NCBI RefSeq assembly: GCF_019511605.1 | Contig: NZ_JAEUAV010000033.1 | Location: 1 to 60,132 of the forward strand | Origin: Paraburkholderia phenoliruptrix | Lineage (GTDB): Bacteria > Pseudomonadota > Gammaproteobacteria > Burkholderiales > Burkholderiaceae | Length of the DNA: 60,132 bases | Direction of reading: 5' to 3' | Shown: piece by piece, positions 34,261-42,460 of the stretch | Layout: each line of letters opens with the position of its first letter | Position numbering within the stretch: the stretch's first letter is position 1 | The notes under the pieces: generated by a model | What the model saw: only the letters and a program-made list of their open reading frames with translations | What the model was told of the DNA's origin: nothing | Database searches by the model: none | Position numbers and translations under genes: made by a program

Positions 34261-35181
34261 TTTCGACCCACAAGTCGACTATCGAATGTCGCGCTCGCCA
34301 CGTCCCGCCGCATCTGCCAGTAAGCCTTGTACTGACTTCCGCAGTCTTGGTCGTTTTTGGACGGGCAGCAGACGATTTGTGCCCGGTATGTCCGGCCGCC
34401 GCCGGCTCAGCGGCACTGGCTGCTGAGCAAATAACCGCTCTTTCAAAACGATTTCCCCGATTTCGCAATTGGAGCGCCGCTCTATCGGTCTCACAACAAT
34501 GTACGACCGTGCCGATGTATTGCTATGAGAACGACCCGAATGCAATGCGTAAAGAGCATAACACGATAAGATCGACCTGTTGGCATCAAAGCGATTTTTT
34601 GTGCCAAATGCAAGCGGCTTCAATTGAGTGCTGACGTTCATCAAAATCCACGGTAGTGGACCTGCTCAACGCGAACGCGGACGGCTTATTCCATCCGTAA
34701 GCCGAAGTGTCGAACGTCCCCCCGTGGTCGATCCCGAACTCTCAGCCGCCGCAGGCGATTGCCGGTCAGCCCGACGAACTCCAGCTAGAGCCCTTGCGGC
34801 AATTCGGGTTTCGTCGAAGGAGACAATTGTGACGACACTATTACGTGTACGCGCTCCCGGATTCTTGTCAGCGAGGCCCTCCCATCTGACAAGCTTTAAC
34901 ATTGCGTAAATATGGCGCGGCGCATTGGGTTTCGATAAAATCCCGTGCACGGCTAATGTCGTGAACGGGTTGCGTAATCGGCTATTTATGCGGTATGAGT
35001 ACCGAACTTCGAGAAGACCGACGAGCCGGAATTTGTCTTTCCAGTTTTAGCGACTTAACAGCTTAGTCACGGCTAATGTCCGAAAACCCGGTCTGCCAGA
35101 AGCGATTATTGACGAAGTAAAAGCAGGCCGTCTCATTTCTGATAGACGCCGCATGCGTTTTCCACAACACGGGGTTTCTGC
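34261..35181. other. Gene-poor, lower-GC stretch between tRNA-Ser and vgrG
   Basis: About 0.9 kb with lower GC than the core and no frame resembling a known family. It contains a 13-bp direct repeat (CACGGCTAATGTC at 34948-34960 and 35068-35080, exactly 120 bp apart). It also has a 26-codon GTG frame (34829-34909) behind a strong AAGGAGA. That frame could be a leader or a remnant, and I give it low weight. No integrase or attachment-site duplicate of the tRNA end is seen. Confidence 0.6.
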
Positions 35182-37692
35182 ATGAGTTCCGAAGTGCTGA
35201 ACAATGCGCTGCGCGCCGGATATACGCAGTTGGGCCGACTCGTCAGGCTCGATACACCGCTGGGCGTTGACTGGCTCGTGCCGGTGTACGTCAAGGGGAC
35301 GGCGCGCCTCGGGCGGAATTACGAATTCACCGTCGACGCCGCATCGACGCGCGGCGATCAGATCAAGCTCAGCGCACTTACGCTGAAGCCTGTCACTCTC
35401 TGGATTCAGCAGACCGACGGCAGTTATCTGCCGGTCCACGGCTACGTTCAGCACGCGCGCCGGTTGGGAAGCGATGGGCCGGTCACGTATTTCCAGATCA
35501 GGTTCTCGTCATGGCTCAGCTTCCTCAAGCTCAGCAGTGATTGTCGCGACTGGCAGGAAGCCGGTGGCCAGGAAATTCTTTCGGACGTGTTCGCGAAAAT
35601 CCCGCAGGCACAGGGCCAGTATCGCTTTGATCTGCGCTCGCCGATCCGCTCGTATTCGCAGCGCGTGCAGTGGGAGGACGACTGGAACTTTGTTCACAGG
35701 AGCATGGAAGAGGTCGGCATCTTCCCGCGCTTCGAATTCGCGAAAGACGGCAAATCCCATACCGTCGTCATCATGGACGATCTGCACTTCGTGCCTCCCT
35801 TGCCGCAACAGGTCGTGACGTTCAGCCGCGCGGGGACGAACGAAGAATTCGATGGACTGTCGCAGTGGACGGAGCAGCAGGACTCGCAAAGCCAGACGCT
35901 GACGGGCAATACGTTCGACTATATGAGCCCCGACGCGCTGAAGGAGGTCAGTTCGCCGGCGTTCAGTCAGGATGAGCTTCCGGCGCAAGGTGAACGCTAC
36001 GACTATAGCGGTGCCTATTCGTGGTCGGACAGTGAGATGGGCGAACAGCGGGCGCGCATCTGGGCCGAAGAAATGGCCAGCCATTCCAAACGATACTTTG
36101 GTGTTGGCAGCTTGCGTTGCGCGATGCCGGGCTACTGGTTCAGGCTCGACGGCCATCCGGTTCACGATACGGAAGGGGAAAGTGATCGCGAGATGGCAAT
36201 CATCGCCACTCACTGGCTGATCCAGAACAACGTACCGGGCATTGATGCGCTCGCGCGGTTCCCGAAGAGCCTGCGGGCCGAAATCGAACAGGCGCGCACA
36301 GCAGGCGCAGGATCGATTGTTCGCCACACGGACGGCAGCGCCGGAGTTTTTCAGGTTGAGATTGAAGTGCAACGGCGGCGCGTCCCTTTCCGCAGCCCCT
36401 TCGAACACCGCAAGCCCGAGATGCATCTGCAGACGGGCATCGTCTGCGCGCCGGACAATGAAGAGATTTTTATCGACTCCCTGAACCGCGCGAAGGTCTG
36501 GCTCTCATGGAGTCGCAAGGGCCGCAATGAGCGCGCGTCGGCCTGGATACGCGCGGCGATGCCGGATGCGGGCAGCCAGCGCGGCGGGCACTTCGCATTG
36601 AGGAAGGGAGATGAAGTGCTGGTCGGCTTCGTCAATGGCGATTGCGACCGGCCCGTGATCATCTCGAGGCTTCACGGAGGAGCCACCAAACCTGTCTTCC
36701 ACACGCATGGGTTGTTCTCCGGTTACCGTTCGAAGGAGTACGGTGGCGAGGGCTTTAACGAATTCCTGATGGACGACGCGAGCGGCCAGAATCGTGTGAG
36801 CCTGTACTCGACCAGTTATAGCACTGGCCTCCATATGGGGTATCTGATTCAACATTCAGATAACACCCGCGGCCCGTTCATCGGGACTGGATTTGACCTG
36901 AGATCGGGCGCTTACGGAGCAATTCGCGCGGAACAGGGTATGGTCATCTCGACGCAGCCCGTCGCCACCCAACCGCTGAACGTGGCGGCGACCACGGGTC
37001 AGCTCGCAGGCGCCGAAGCCGTCCTCGAAACCGTCTCCAAAGCGAGCGAAGCGAACCGCGGCGAGAGCCTGCAGGATGGCCACGACGCGCTCAAAACGTT
37101 CACCGACGCAACCCAGCACAGCGTAGCGGCTTCGGTCGGCAAAGGCGGCCGCACGGCGGGCGGTGGGACGGGCAACGCAAACGGATTCTCGAAGCCGCTA
37201 ATGGTGCTGTCGAGCCCTGAAGGCATCGCGGCGAGCACGCAACAGTCAGTACACGTCACGGCAGACCAGCAAGTCAACACGGTCGCGCGGAAGAACATCA
37301 TTTTCGCCGCAGGTAAGTCGTTGCTCGCGAGTGTGATGGACGGCATCAGCCTGTTCGCACAGAACCTTGGCATCAAGCTTATCGCGGGGAAAGGAAAGAT
37401 TGACGTTCAGGCGCTCAGCGACGCGATGAACCTGCTTGCGCAACTGGATGTGAAAGTCGAGAGCGCAACAGGGCGTCTGATTCTGACGGCCAAAGAGGAA
37501 GTGTGGCTCGGCGCGGGCGGTTCGTACATCAGCATCAAGGGCGCGGGAATCGAGAACGTCACGACCGGGCACATTCTCGAGCGCTGCGCATCGTGGGACA
37601 AGCCCGGTGGGGCGAGCGCGACAAAGCTCGACCCGTTGCAGGCAACACCCGTCGCGACGAAAGGCGGGCGGGGCCTCTCGTTTTCCGGCTGA
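35182..37692 (+). CDS. vgrG: VgrG, type VI secretion spike protein
   Basis: This 836-residue protein has the gp27/gp5-like VgrG core (residues about 10-600) with typical landmarks: YFQIRFSSWLSFLKLSSDCR, WEDDWNFVHRSMEEVGIFPRFE and the gp5-like RAKVWLSWSRKGRN. A C-terminal DUF2345 needle extension (about 640-790) ends in GGRGLSFSG. It forms the trimeric tip of the type VI tube and carries cargo. No other structural T6SS gene is in the window, so this is an orphan vgrG island supplying an effector to a machine encoded elsewhere. The effector, an immunity candidate and a PAAR gene follow on the same strand. Confidence 0.95.
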   Translation: MSSEVLNNALRAGYTQLGRLVRLDTPLGVDWLVPVYVKGTARLGRNYEFTVDAASTRGDQIKLSALTLKPVTLWIQQTDGSYLPVHGYVQHARRLGSDGPVTYFQIRFSSWLSFLKLSSDCRDWQEAGGQEILSDVFAKIPQAQGQYRFDLRSPIRSYSQRVQWEDDWNFVHRSMEEVGIFPRFEFAKDGKSHTVVIMDDLHFVPPLPQQVVTFSRAGTNEEFDGLSQWTEQQDSQSQTLTGNTFDYMSPDALKEVSSPAFSQDELPAQGERYDYSGAYSWSDSEMGEQRARIWAEEMASHSKRYFGVGSLRCAMPGYWFRLDGHPVHDTEGESDREMAIIATHWLIQNNVPGIDALARFPKSLRAEIEQARTAGAGSIVRHTDGSAGVFQVEIEVQRRRVPFRSPFEHRKPEMHLQTGIVCAPDNEEIFIDSLNRAKVWLSWSRKGRNERASAWIRAAMPDAGSQRGGHFALRKGDEVLVGFVNGDCDRPVIISRLHGGATKPVFHTHGLFSGYRSKEYGGEGFNEFLMDDASGQNRVSLYSTSYSTGLHMGYLIQHSDNTRGPFIGTGFDLRSGAYGAIRAEQGMVISTQPVATQPLNVAATTGQLAGAEAVLETVSKASEANRGESLQDGHDALKTFTDATQHSVAASVGKGGRTAGGGTGNANGFSKPLMVLSSPEGIAASTQQSVHVTADQQVNTVARKNIIFAAGKSLLASVMDGISLFAQNLGIKLIAGKGKIDVQALSDAMNLLAQLDVKVESATGRLILTAKEEVWLGAGGSYISIKGAGIENVTTGHILERCASWDKPGGASATKLDPLQATPVATKGGRGLSFSG

Positions 37693-37743
37693 CCTCGGCC
37701 ACCGTAAAACATCTGTCATGAATCACAACGGGAACTGAGTCCC

Positions 37744-37836
37744 ATGAGCAATTCGCACAACGGCGCGCATCACCCCCATCCTGCGCACCCGCAGCAGACT
37801 GCGGCGACTCCGGCTGCGCCTGTCACGCCACCCTAA
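37744..37836 (+). pseudogene. His/Pro-rich N-terminal piece of the effector, out of frame
   Basis: An ATG at 37744 opens 30 codons rich in His, Pro and Ala (MSNSHNGAHHPHPAHPQ...) and stops at a TAA (37834-37836). The frame used by the large effector gene is already open from before this point and reads LKPLNFSFPFAPAGK across the stop. One extra base in the CCC at 37831-37833 would join the two into one protein starting at 37744. I read this as the detached beginning of the effector, through a 1-base deletion or a sequencing error. Confidence 0.6.
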
Positions 37837-37895
37837 AGCCGCTGAATTTCAGCTTTCCGTTTGCACCTGCGGGGAAAGACGACGCAGGCGACCCG

Positions 37896-40673
37896 ATGAC
37901 GTACATGAAGGCGCTCGGCAATGCACAGAACGGCTTCTATCCGCTCGGCGCAAATGGCCTGTGGCACGGCGGCATACACTTCGATGGGAAAACCGGCAAC
38001 GCGCTGAAGCAGGACGTCGGCGTCCGCGCCATTGCGGATGGCGAGGTGGTCGCGTACCGGCTCGACTCGAAATATCCCGAACTTGAATATCAGGACAAGC
38101 GTTCCGCGTTGTATTCGACAGGCTTCGTACTGATCCGCCACAAGCTGCAGCTGCCGCCGCCGCAACCGAAACAGGACACCACCACGCCGAATGCGGCAAG
38201 TGCGCCGGGCGCATCCAGTGCGTCAGCAGTCTCCGCTTCTGCCGCCAGCATCGCGAGTGCTCCCGCTGCTGCAAGCGCGCCAGGCACGCCCGCCCAACCC
38301 GCTAAAGCTCCCGCCGCCGACACGCTGGTATTTTTCAGCCTGTACATGCATCTGCTGGACTGGGCCGGATATCAACTGGCGATGGAGGCGGCGAAGGAAG
38401 CTCCCGTTGACGCGAATGCGCCGCAAGTCCGGCCGATGCCGTTCTGGGAAGGCGAGAGGTACTATCGCGTCGGCGCGAAGGCGAAGGACAAACAGGAGGT
38501 TCCGAAGCCAAAGCCGAAGCCCCTTGCTTCTACCGCGCCCCTGACGCAACAGGCCGGCAGCGACGATAGCGATCCGATCGGCGCTCTGATCCGGAATGAT
38601 TTCAAATTGCCGGCAGCCGCTGTCGACACCAGCGATGCAAACGACGAACCGCCTCCACCTTCGCCGGTGTCAGGCATCCGCGTGCGCGACTCAGCCAATG
38701 GGAAGATTATCGGGCTGCTGCCGACGGGCTCAGAAATCATCGTCTCGACGACCGAAAAGTCGGACAAGCCCGGCTGGGCGAAGATCGCGTCGATCAGGAG
38801 CGGCACGCCCGTCGGGCCGGTAGCGGGTCAACCCGCGTCGCCACACGTTCCATATGGCTGGGTGTATGTGAAGGAACTGGATGTCGTGATCGATCCGAAG
38901 CCGCTCGATCAGGTGGTGGTGCTCAAGACGCCGTTCGCTGTTACGGCGGGAACCGTGATCGGACATCTTGGCCAGTATCAGGACTACACCGATTCCAGCT
39001 CGCTGCCCCCGGGGCGTACGCATCCTATGCTGCATCTGGAAACGTTCGCCGGGCCGGATCTGCAGGATTTCATCAGCAGGAGCCGGGAACGGGCCAGGCA
39101 GTTGCCGCCGGCGAAAGCGTTTCTGGAAATTTCGCCCGGTGCGCTGCTGGTGACCGATGTGCCCGAAGCCAACCAGACGTTGACGCAGATCGGCCTGCAT
39201 CTCGTGCCGCTCGCCGATGCGAAAGGCTCACGCTGGGTCAAGGTGCAGCCGAAGATCGCTCCTCCAGCGACGCCGGGCGCATCGGCTCAGGCTCCGCATG
39301 GTCAATCCGGTAGCCATCACGGACACCATCCCGCACCGCCGCTCCAGAATGTCGGAACGCCACTTTGGGTCGACGCGAGCCTCGCGAACCGGACGACGAC
39401 AGGGGTCGTCAAAGGCTGGACGGAGTTTCCACTGAAGGTCGCTAACGCGAAGGGGCCGGGCGCGGATTTTCGCGATGTGTTCCGTCGTGTCGATCTGGAT
39501 AAGCTTGGTGCAGAGAATGTTGCGAAGGATGACAAAGGCCAACACTGGTGGAACATCACGATCGGCACGAAGGACGGCGCAACCCGTCAGGGCTGGGTGT
39601 GTGAGAAGGACCATCCGCTCACCCGTATGTGTGGTCCGTGGGACTGGCCCGGTTTTGAGCTGATCGACCACCGCAGTATCAAGCCGATCGACATGCTCAA
39701 GCGTTACCTGCATGTCACACAGCAATTGATCGAAGGCGAGGACAAGACGGAATTCGAGTCGAACGCGTTGCTCGTGAACGGTGGTGAGCTCATCACGAAG
39801 CTGGAAAAAGCAGTCGACGCGAATCACGACGGCAAGATAACGGCGCAGGAATTGAGGCAGGCCCAGCAGACACCATGGCTCGCTGAAGCGCTTTCGCATC
39901 TGGTGGTGCGGTGCGAGAGCGAATGGGGTGGCGGACTGAGCAAGTGGGACGACCTGTCGCCGCTGATGAAGAAACTGCTGTGGCTCTGGAAAAGTGAGCT
40001 TCAGCGCATCAACAGGCTGCAGTGGTGGGAACAGGTGACGGGCGTTGAAGGCTTCCCGAAGGAGCCGACGCCTTGGCATTTCCATCCGGTTGGGTTGATT
40101 GGGAGTTTCATTAATGCTATTGATAAAGCAAGGGTGCTGCGGCTCTCCGATCAGGATGTGGATGATCTGATTAAAGTTACGGCAACCGAGGTCGCGCTGA
40201 GCTTGAATGATGATAATTTGGGAAAGCAGGCCGGTGCTGTGGTTGATACCATTTTAAACCGCCGCATGTCTGGGCTTCAAAAGTGGAACACAATTAGAGG
40301 TGTAATTAATGAAAGATGGCAATTCTCGGACATCAATGCTCCACGGCCAACTGCCTATGGAAGTGTGCAAAATGTACCCGAGAGTCGGGTTTCTCCGAGA
40401 GTGAGGTCCCTCGTTATCGCCCATCTGCAGGATCGGGCTAACGGAGGGGCTTCCCTGGTTGGAAATAACCTGAGCTATGCCAATCCATATGCTTTAGACG
40501 AGGCTTCGGCGGCTACAAGGGCATGGGTTGAAGACGTCATCCATCAAGCAAGCATTACTGGGTATAGGTATGGAAGCGGGCGTGCGGTTCATGTGCACGG
40601 TACAACGCAAGGACTGATGTCTTCTAGGCCAGAACCTTATACCATCGAGCTTCCAGAGTCATACAATCAGTAA
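37896..40673 (+). CDS. Modular type VI effector, probable peptidoglycan hydrolase
   Basis: The 925-residue frame from this ATG shows several modules. First, an LytM/M23-like segment (HGGIHF near 26 and, after a Pro/Ala-rich insertion, a MLHLETFAGPDL part near 385). An SH3b-like domain follows at about 258-305 (GIRVRDSANGKIIGLLPTGSE), then an EF-hand loop at 641 onward (DANHDGKITAQE). The C-terminal domain (about 760-870: VALSLNDDN, VVDTILNRRMSG, WNTIRGVINE, QFSD) resembles SleB-type cell-wall hydrolases. It follows vgrG and precedes a lysozyme-inhibitor homologue, so it probably attacks peptidoglycan in target cells. The true start is probably 37744, lost by a frameshift. Domain calls are by eye; the hydrolase assignment is moderate. 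Confidence 0.75.
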   Translation: MTYMKALGNAQNGFYPLGANGLWHGGIHFDGKTGNALKQDVGVRAIADGEVVAYRLDSKYPELEYQDKRSALYSTGFVLIRHKLQLPPPQPKQDTTTPNAASAPGASSASAVSASAASIASAPAAASAPGTPAQPAKAPAADTLVFFSLYMHLLDWAGYQLAMEAAKEAPVDANAPQVRPMPFWEGERYYRVGAKAKDKQEVPKPKPKPLASTAPLTQQAGSDDSDPIGALIRNDFKLPAAAVDTSDANDEPPPPSPVSGIRVRDSANGKIIGLLPTGSEIIVSTTEKSDKPGWAKIASIRSGTPVGPVAGQPASPHVPYGWVYVKELDVVIDPKPLDQVVVLKTPFAVTAGTVIGHLGQYQDYTDSSSLPPGRTHPMLHLETFAGPDLQDFISRSRERARQLPPAKAFLEISPGALLVTDVPEANQTLTQIGLHLVPLADAKGSRWVKVQPKIAPPATPGASAQAPHGQSGSHHGHHPAPPLQNVGTPLWVDASLANRTTTGVVKGWTEFPLKVANAKGPGADFRDVFRRVDLDKLGAENVAKDDKGQHWWNITIGTKDGATRQGWVCEKDHPLTRMCGPWDWPGFELIDHRSIKPIDMLKRYLHVTQQLIEGEDKTEFESNALLVNGGELITKLEKAVDANHDGKITAQELRQAQQTPWLAEALSHLVVRCESEWGGGLSKWDDLSPLMKKLLWLWKSELQRINRLQWWEQVTGVEGFPKEPTPWHFHPVGLIGSFINAIDKARVLRLSDQDVDDLIKVTATEVALSLNDDNLGKQAGAVVDTILNRRMSGLQKWNTIRGVINERWQFSDINAPRPTAYGSVQNVPESRVSPRVRSLVIAHLQDRANGGASLVGNNLSYANPYALDEASAATRAWVEDVIHQASITGYRYGSGRAVHVHGTTQGLMSSRPEPYTIELPESYNQ

Positions 40674-40688
40674 CCTGTTGAGAGTGTT

Positions 40689-41045
40689 ATGAGAAAAACC
40701 ATTTGTCTGATTCTTATATTGCTGCCTCTGAGTTCATTCGCCCAGACGTGCTCCGACAGTGGTAACGTGTATGGCGATTTATCCTGCGCGAATCAAGCGC
40801 TGGATCGCGCAAAAAGGGAGCTTAATGCAATCTATCAAAAAATATACACAACCACACAGTACAAGAGTGAGTTTGAGCAGTCACAAAAGGCTTGGCTTAA
40901 CTATAGAGAGAAGCAGTGTAATGGCTATATTGCAGCCGAAGCTTCGCAATCTCAAGGCGTTGGCCCTGGTTTAATCACGAAAGACTGTCTCGTCACAATC
41001 ACCAGGCAACGAGTTGACTATTTGAAGACTCTTCTCGAGAAATAG
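40689..41045 (+). CDS. LprI-like (DUF1311) periplasmic protein, probable immunity to the effector
   Basis: This 118-residue protein has a signal peptide (MRKTICLILILLPLSSFAQ) and a mature LprI N-terminal domain: spaced cysteines, ANQALDRAKRELNAIYQ, and the QKAWLNYREKQC and CLVTITRQRVDYLK segments. LprI of Mycobacterium tuberculosis inhibits lysozyme. A periplasmic inhibitor directly behind a putative cell-wall hydrolase is the expected form of a type VI immunity protein. It begins 15 bp after the effector stop with GAGAG upstream, and its GC is lower than that of vgrG. The inhibitor-effector match is inference. Confidence 0.8.
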   Translation: MRKTICLILILLPLSSFAQTCSDSGNVYGDLSCANQALDRAKRELNAIYQKIYTTTQYKSEFEQSQKAWLNYREKQCNGYIAAEASQSQGVGPGLITKDCLVTITRQRVDYLKTLLEK

Positions 41046-41054
41046 CAGGTCGAT

Positions 41055-41306
41055 ATGATGAACCTCATCCGCATTGACGACGATACCGACCACGGCGGCA
41101 AAGTACTGACCGGCTCGGCGACGATGCGTTTCGATGGCCGCTTCGTCGCGCGTAGGGGCGACCGTGTTTCGTGCCCGGGGCATCCGGACGTATCGCCGAA
41201 CGTGATTGAGGAAGGAGACGCATCGATGACCGATGACGGTGTCCCTATTGCTCGGCATGGTCACCGCGCCACGTGTGGCTGTCGCCTGATCTCAAGTTTG
41301 ACCTGA
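41055..41306 (+). CDS. PAAR-domain spike-tip protein
   Basis: This 83-residue protein shows the PAAR pattern: an opening IRIDDDTDHGGKVLTG, GRFVARRGDRVSCPGHP and the closing GVPIARHGHRATCGCRLISSL. It has the His and Cys residues used to bind the tip zinc. It caps VgrG at the point of the type VI needle and can sort effectors. It starts 9 bp after the immunity candidate; two adjacent ATGs are possible. The frame ends directly after the domain with no toxin extension. Confidence 0.9.
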   Translation: MMNLIRIDDDTDHGGKVLTGSATMRFDGRFVARRGDRVSCPGHPDVSPNVIEEGDASMTDDGVPIARHGHRATCGCRLISSLT

Positions 41307-41582
41307 TACCTCGCGACCGTCGCTAAGATCGCCAGCTAGAAGAATGTGGCCTCACGTTGGGCGGAACCTATATCGGCGCGAAGGAGGTCGACCAATCGAG
41401 GCGTGCGGCGTCTTCCGCGTCGGGCGAGGCAGGCTCATCAGTATTTCGCCGCCACAACTGGCGGCGTCACAGCAGTCGGCAGCGGTCGAGGTACTACTGT
41501 GGACGATGAGTCCTCTGCTGGAGCGAGCCTCAAGACACAGACCATATTGCTTATCCATTCGGCTGAAAAGGCAACAACGCCA

Positions 41583-42002
41583 ATGCTCAAAGAATCTATC
41601 TTTGCTGCAGTGCTCTTCTCCCTGCCCCTCGCCACGCATGCAGAAATAACGAGCGAGACATTCTGCTTCAGTTCCGGCGACGCGAAACCGATCAACTTTG
41701 AGATGCATACGTACTACGACTCGGCCAACAAATTTTCCTCCGGCTTCGTCAGGTACCAGAACTCAAAACAACCGATCCCCCTGGTTCTCGCCAACTCAGC
41801 GGAGGAAACGCTGAGCGAGAATGCGCCCGACCAGGAGACCACAACCTGGACCGAGATATACAACGGACGGGCTACCGGCGAATACGAAATGATCGCGCAG
41901 GGAACGAAAGTTTCCTCTTTGGTCTACACCAATAAGAAGACACAGAAAACCGCCTTCGTGTTGAACACTCGTGCAATCGCGGATGGCAACTGCAAGTGGT
42001 AA
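41583..42002 (+). CDS. Exported protein of unknown function behind the PAAR gene
   Basis: From the ATG at 41583 this 139-residue protein has a signal peptide (MLKESIFAAVLFSLPLATHA/E) and a mature periplasmic part with one cysteine near each end (TFCFSSG and DGNCKW) that could form a disulfide. The frame is open for 79 more codons upstream, but those are basic and look non-coding. I do not recognise a family. Its position behind PAAR makes a second immunity protein or an accessory factor possible. The 276 bp between PAAR and this gene hold no other clear gene. Confidence 0.55.
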   Translation: MLKESIFAAVLFSLPLATHAEITSETFCFSSGDAKPINFEMHTYYDSANKFSSGFVRYQNSKQPIPLVLANSAEETLSENAPDQETTTWTEIYNGRATGEYEMIAQGTKVSSLVYTNKKTQKTAFVLNTRAIADGNCKW

Positions 42003-42460
42003 TGCTTGTGCATGGTTCGCAACGGCGGATTGGTGGCGGTGCGAAGTCCAGGATGGCAGCTTTCATTGAAACCCGCAGATAACAAACGCTATTCGAGTCG
42101 ATGACTTTGCACGCGCGACACCAGCAATGCCATGACAACAACCGTGGACGCCCCGACACTCCCACTGGAGCCGTATGGAGAGCGCATCGCATCGCGGGTG
42201 GTGGGCCTTGAAGCAGATCAGCAATCCGCGCGGTGATCGATTCAAATGGGGCGATATGAAATATGCACTCTGCATAATCTAAACGAAGTCCGCCTGAGTT
42301 ATGTATTTGATTGATTTTCGTAATGAAAAAGTAATAAAAAATATTCCAAATTCTTGCTCAAGTTTTCTCCTGTCACGCCGACATTCGTAATACGGGCGCA
42401 TGGGTCAAAGAACCCGCCCTACACAAAAACCAAGCTAGAGAGTCTGTCGGACGGGGTTGC
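42003..42460. other. AT-richer intergenic region before the TPS locus
   Basis: Nothing coding could be supported here. A short frame near 42,200-42,285 reads QISNPRGDRFKWGDMKYAL and could be a relic, but it has no start or context. From 42,300 the DNA is clearly AT-rich, with runs of A and T, as in promoter regions of acquired genes, and probably carries the promoter of the short tpsA. Confidence 0.5.

Noticed and set aside
37831..37836. Programmed -1 frameshift in the effector
   Set aside because: The shift would be needed at CCA CCC TAA, which does not fit the usual X XXY YYZ slippery pattern, and no clear downstream stimulator was seen. An indel is simpler.
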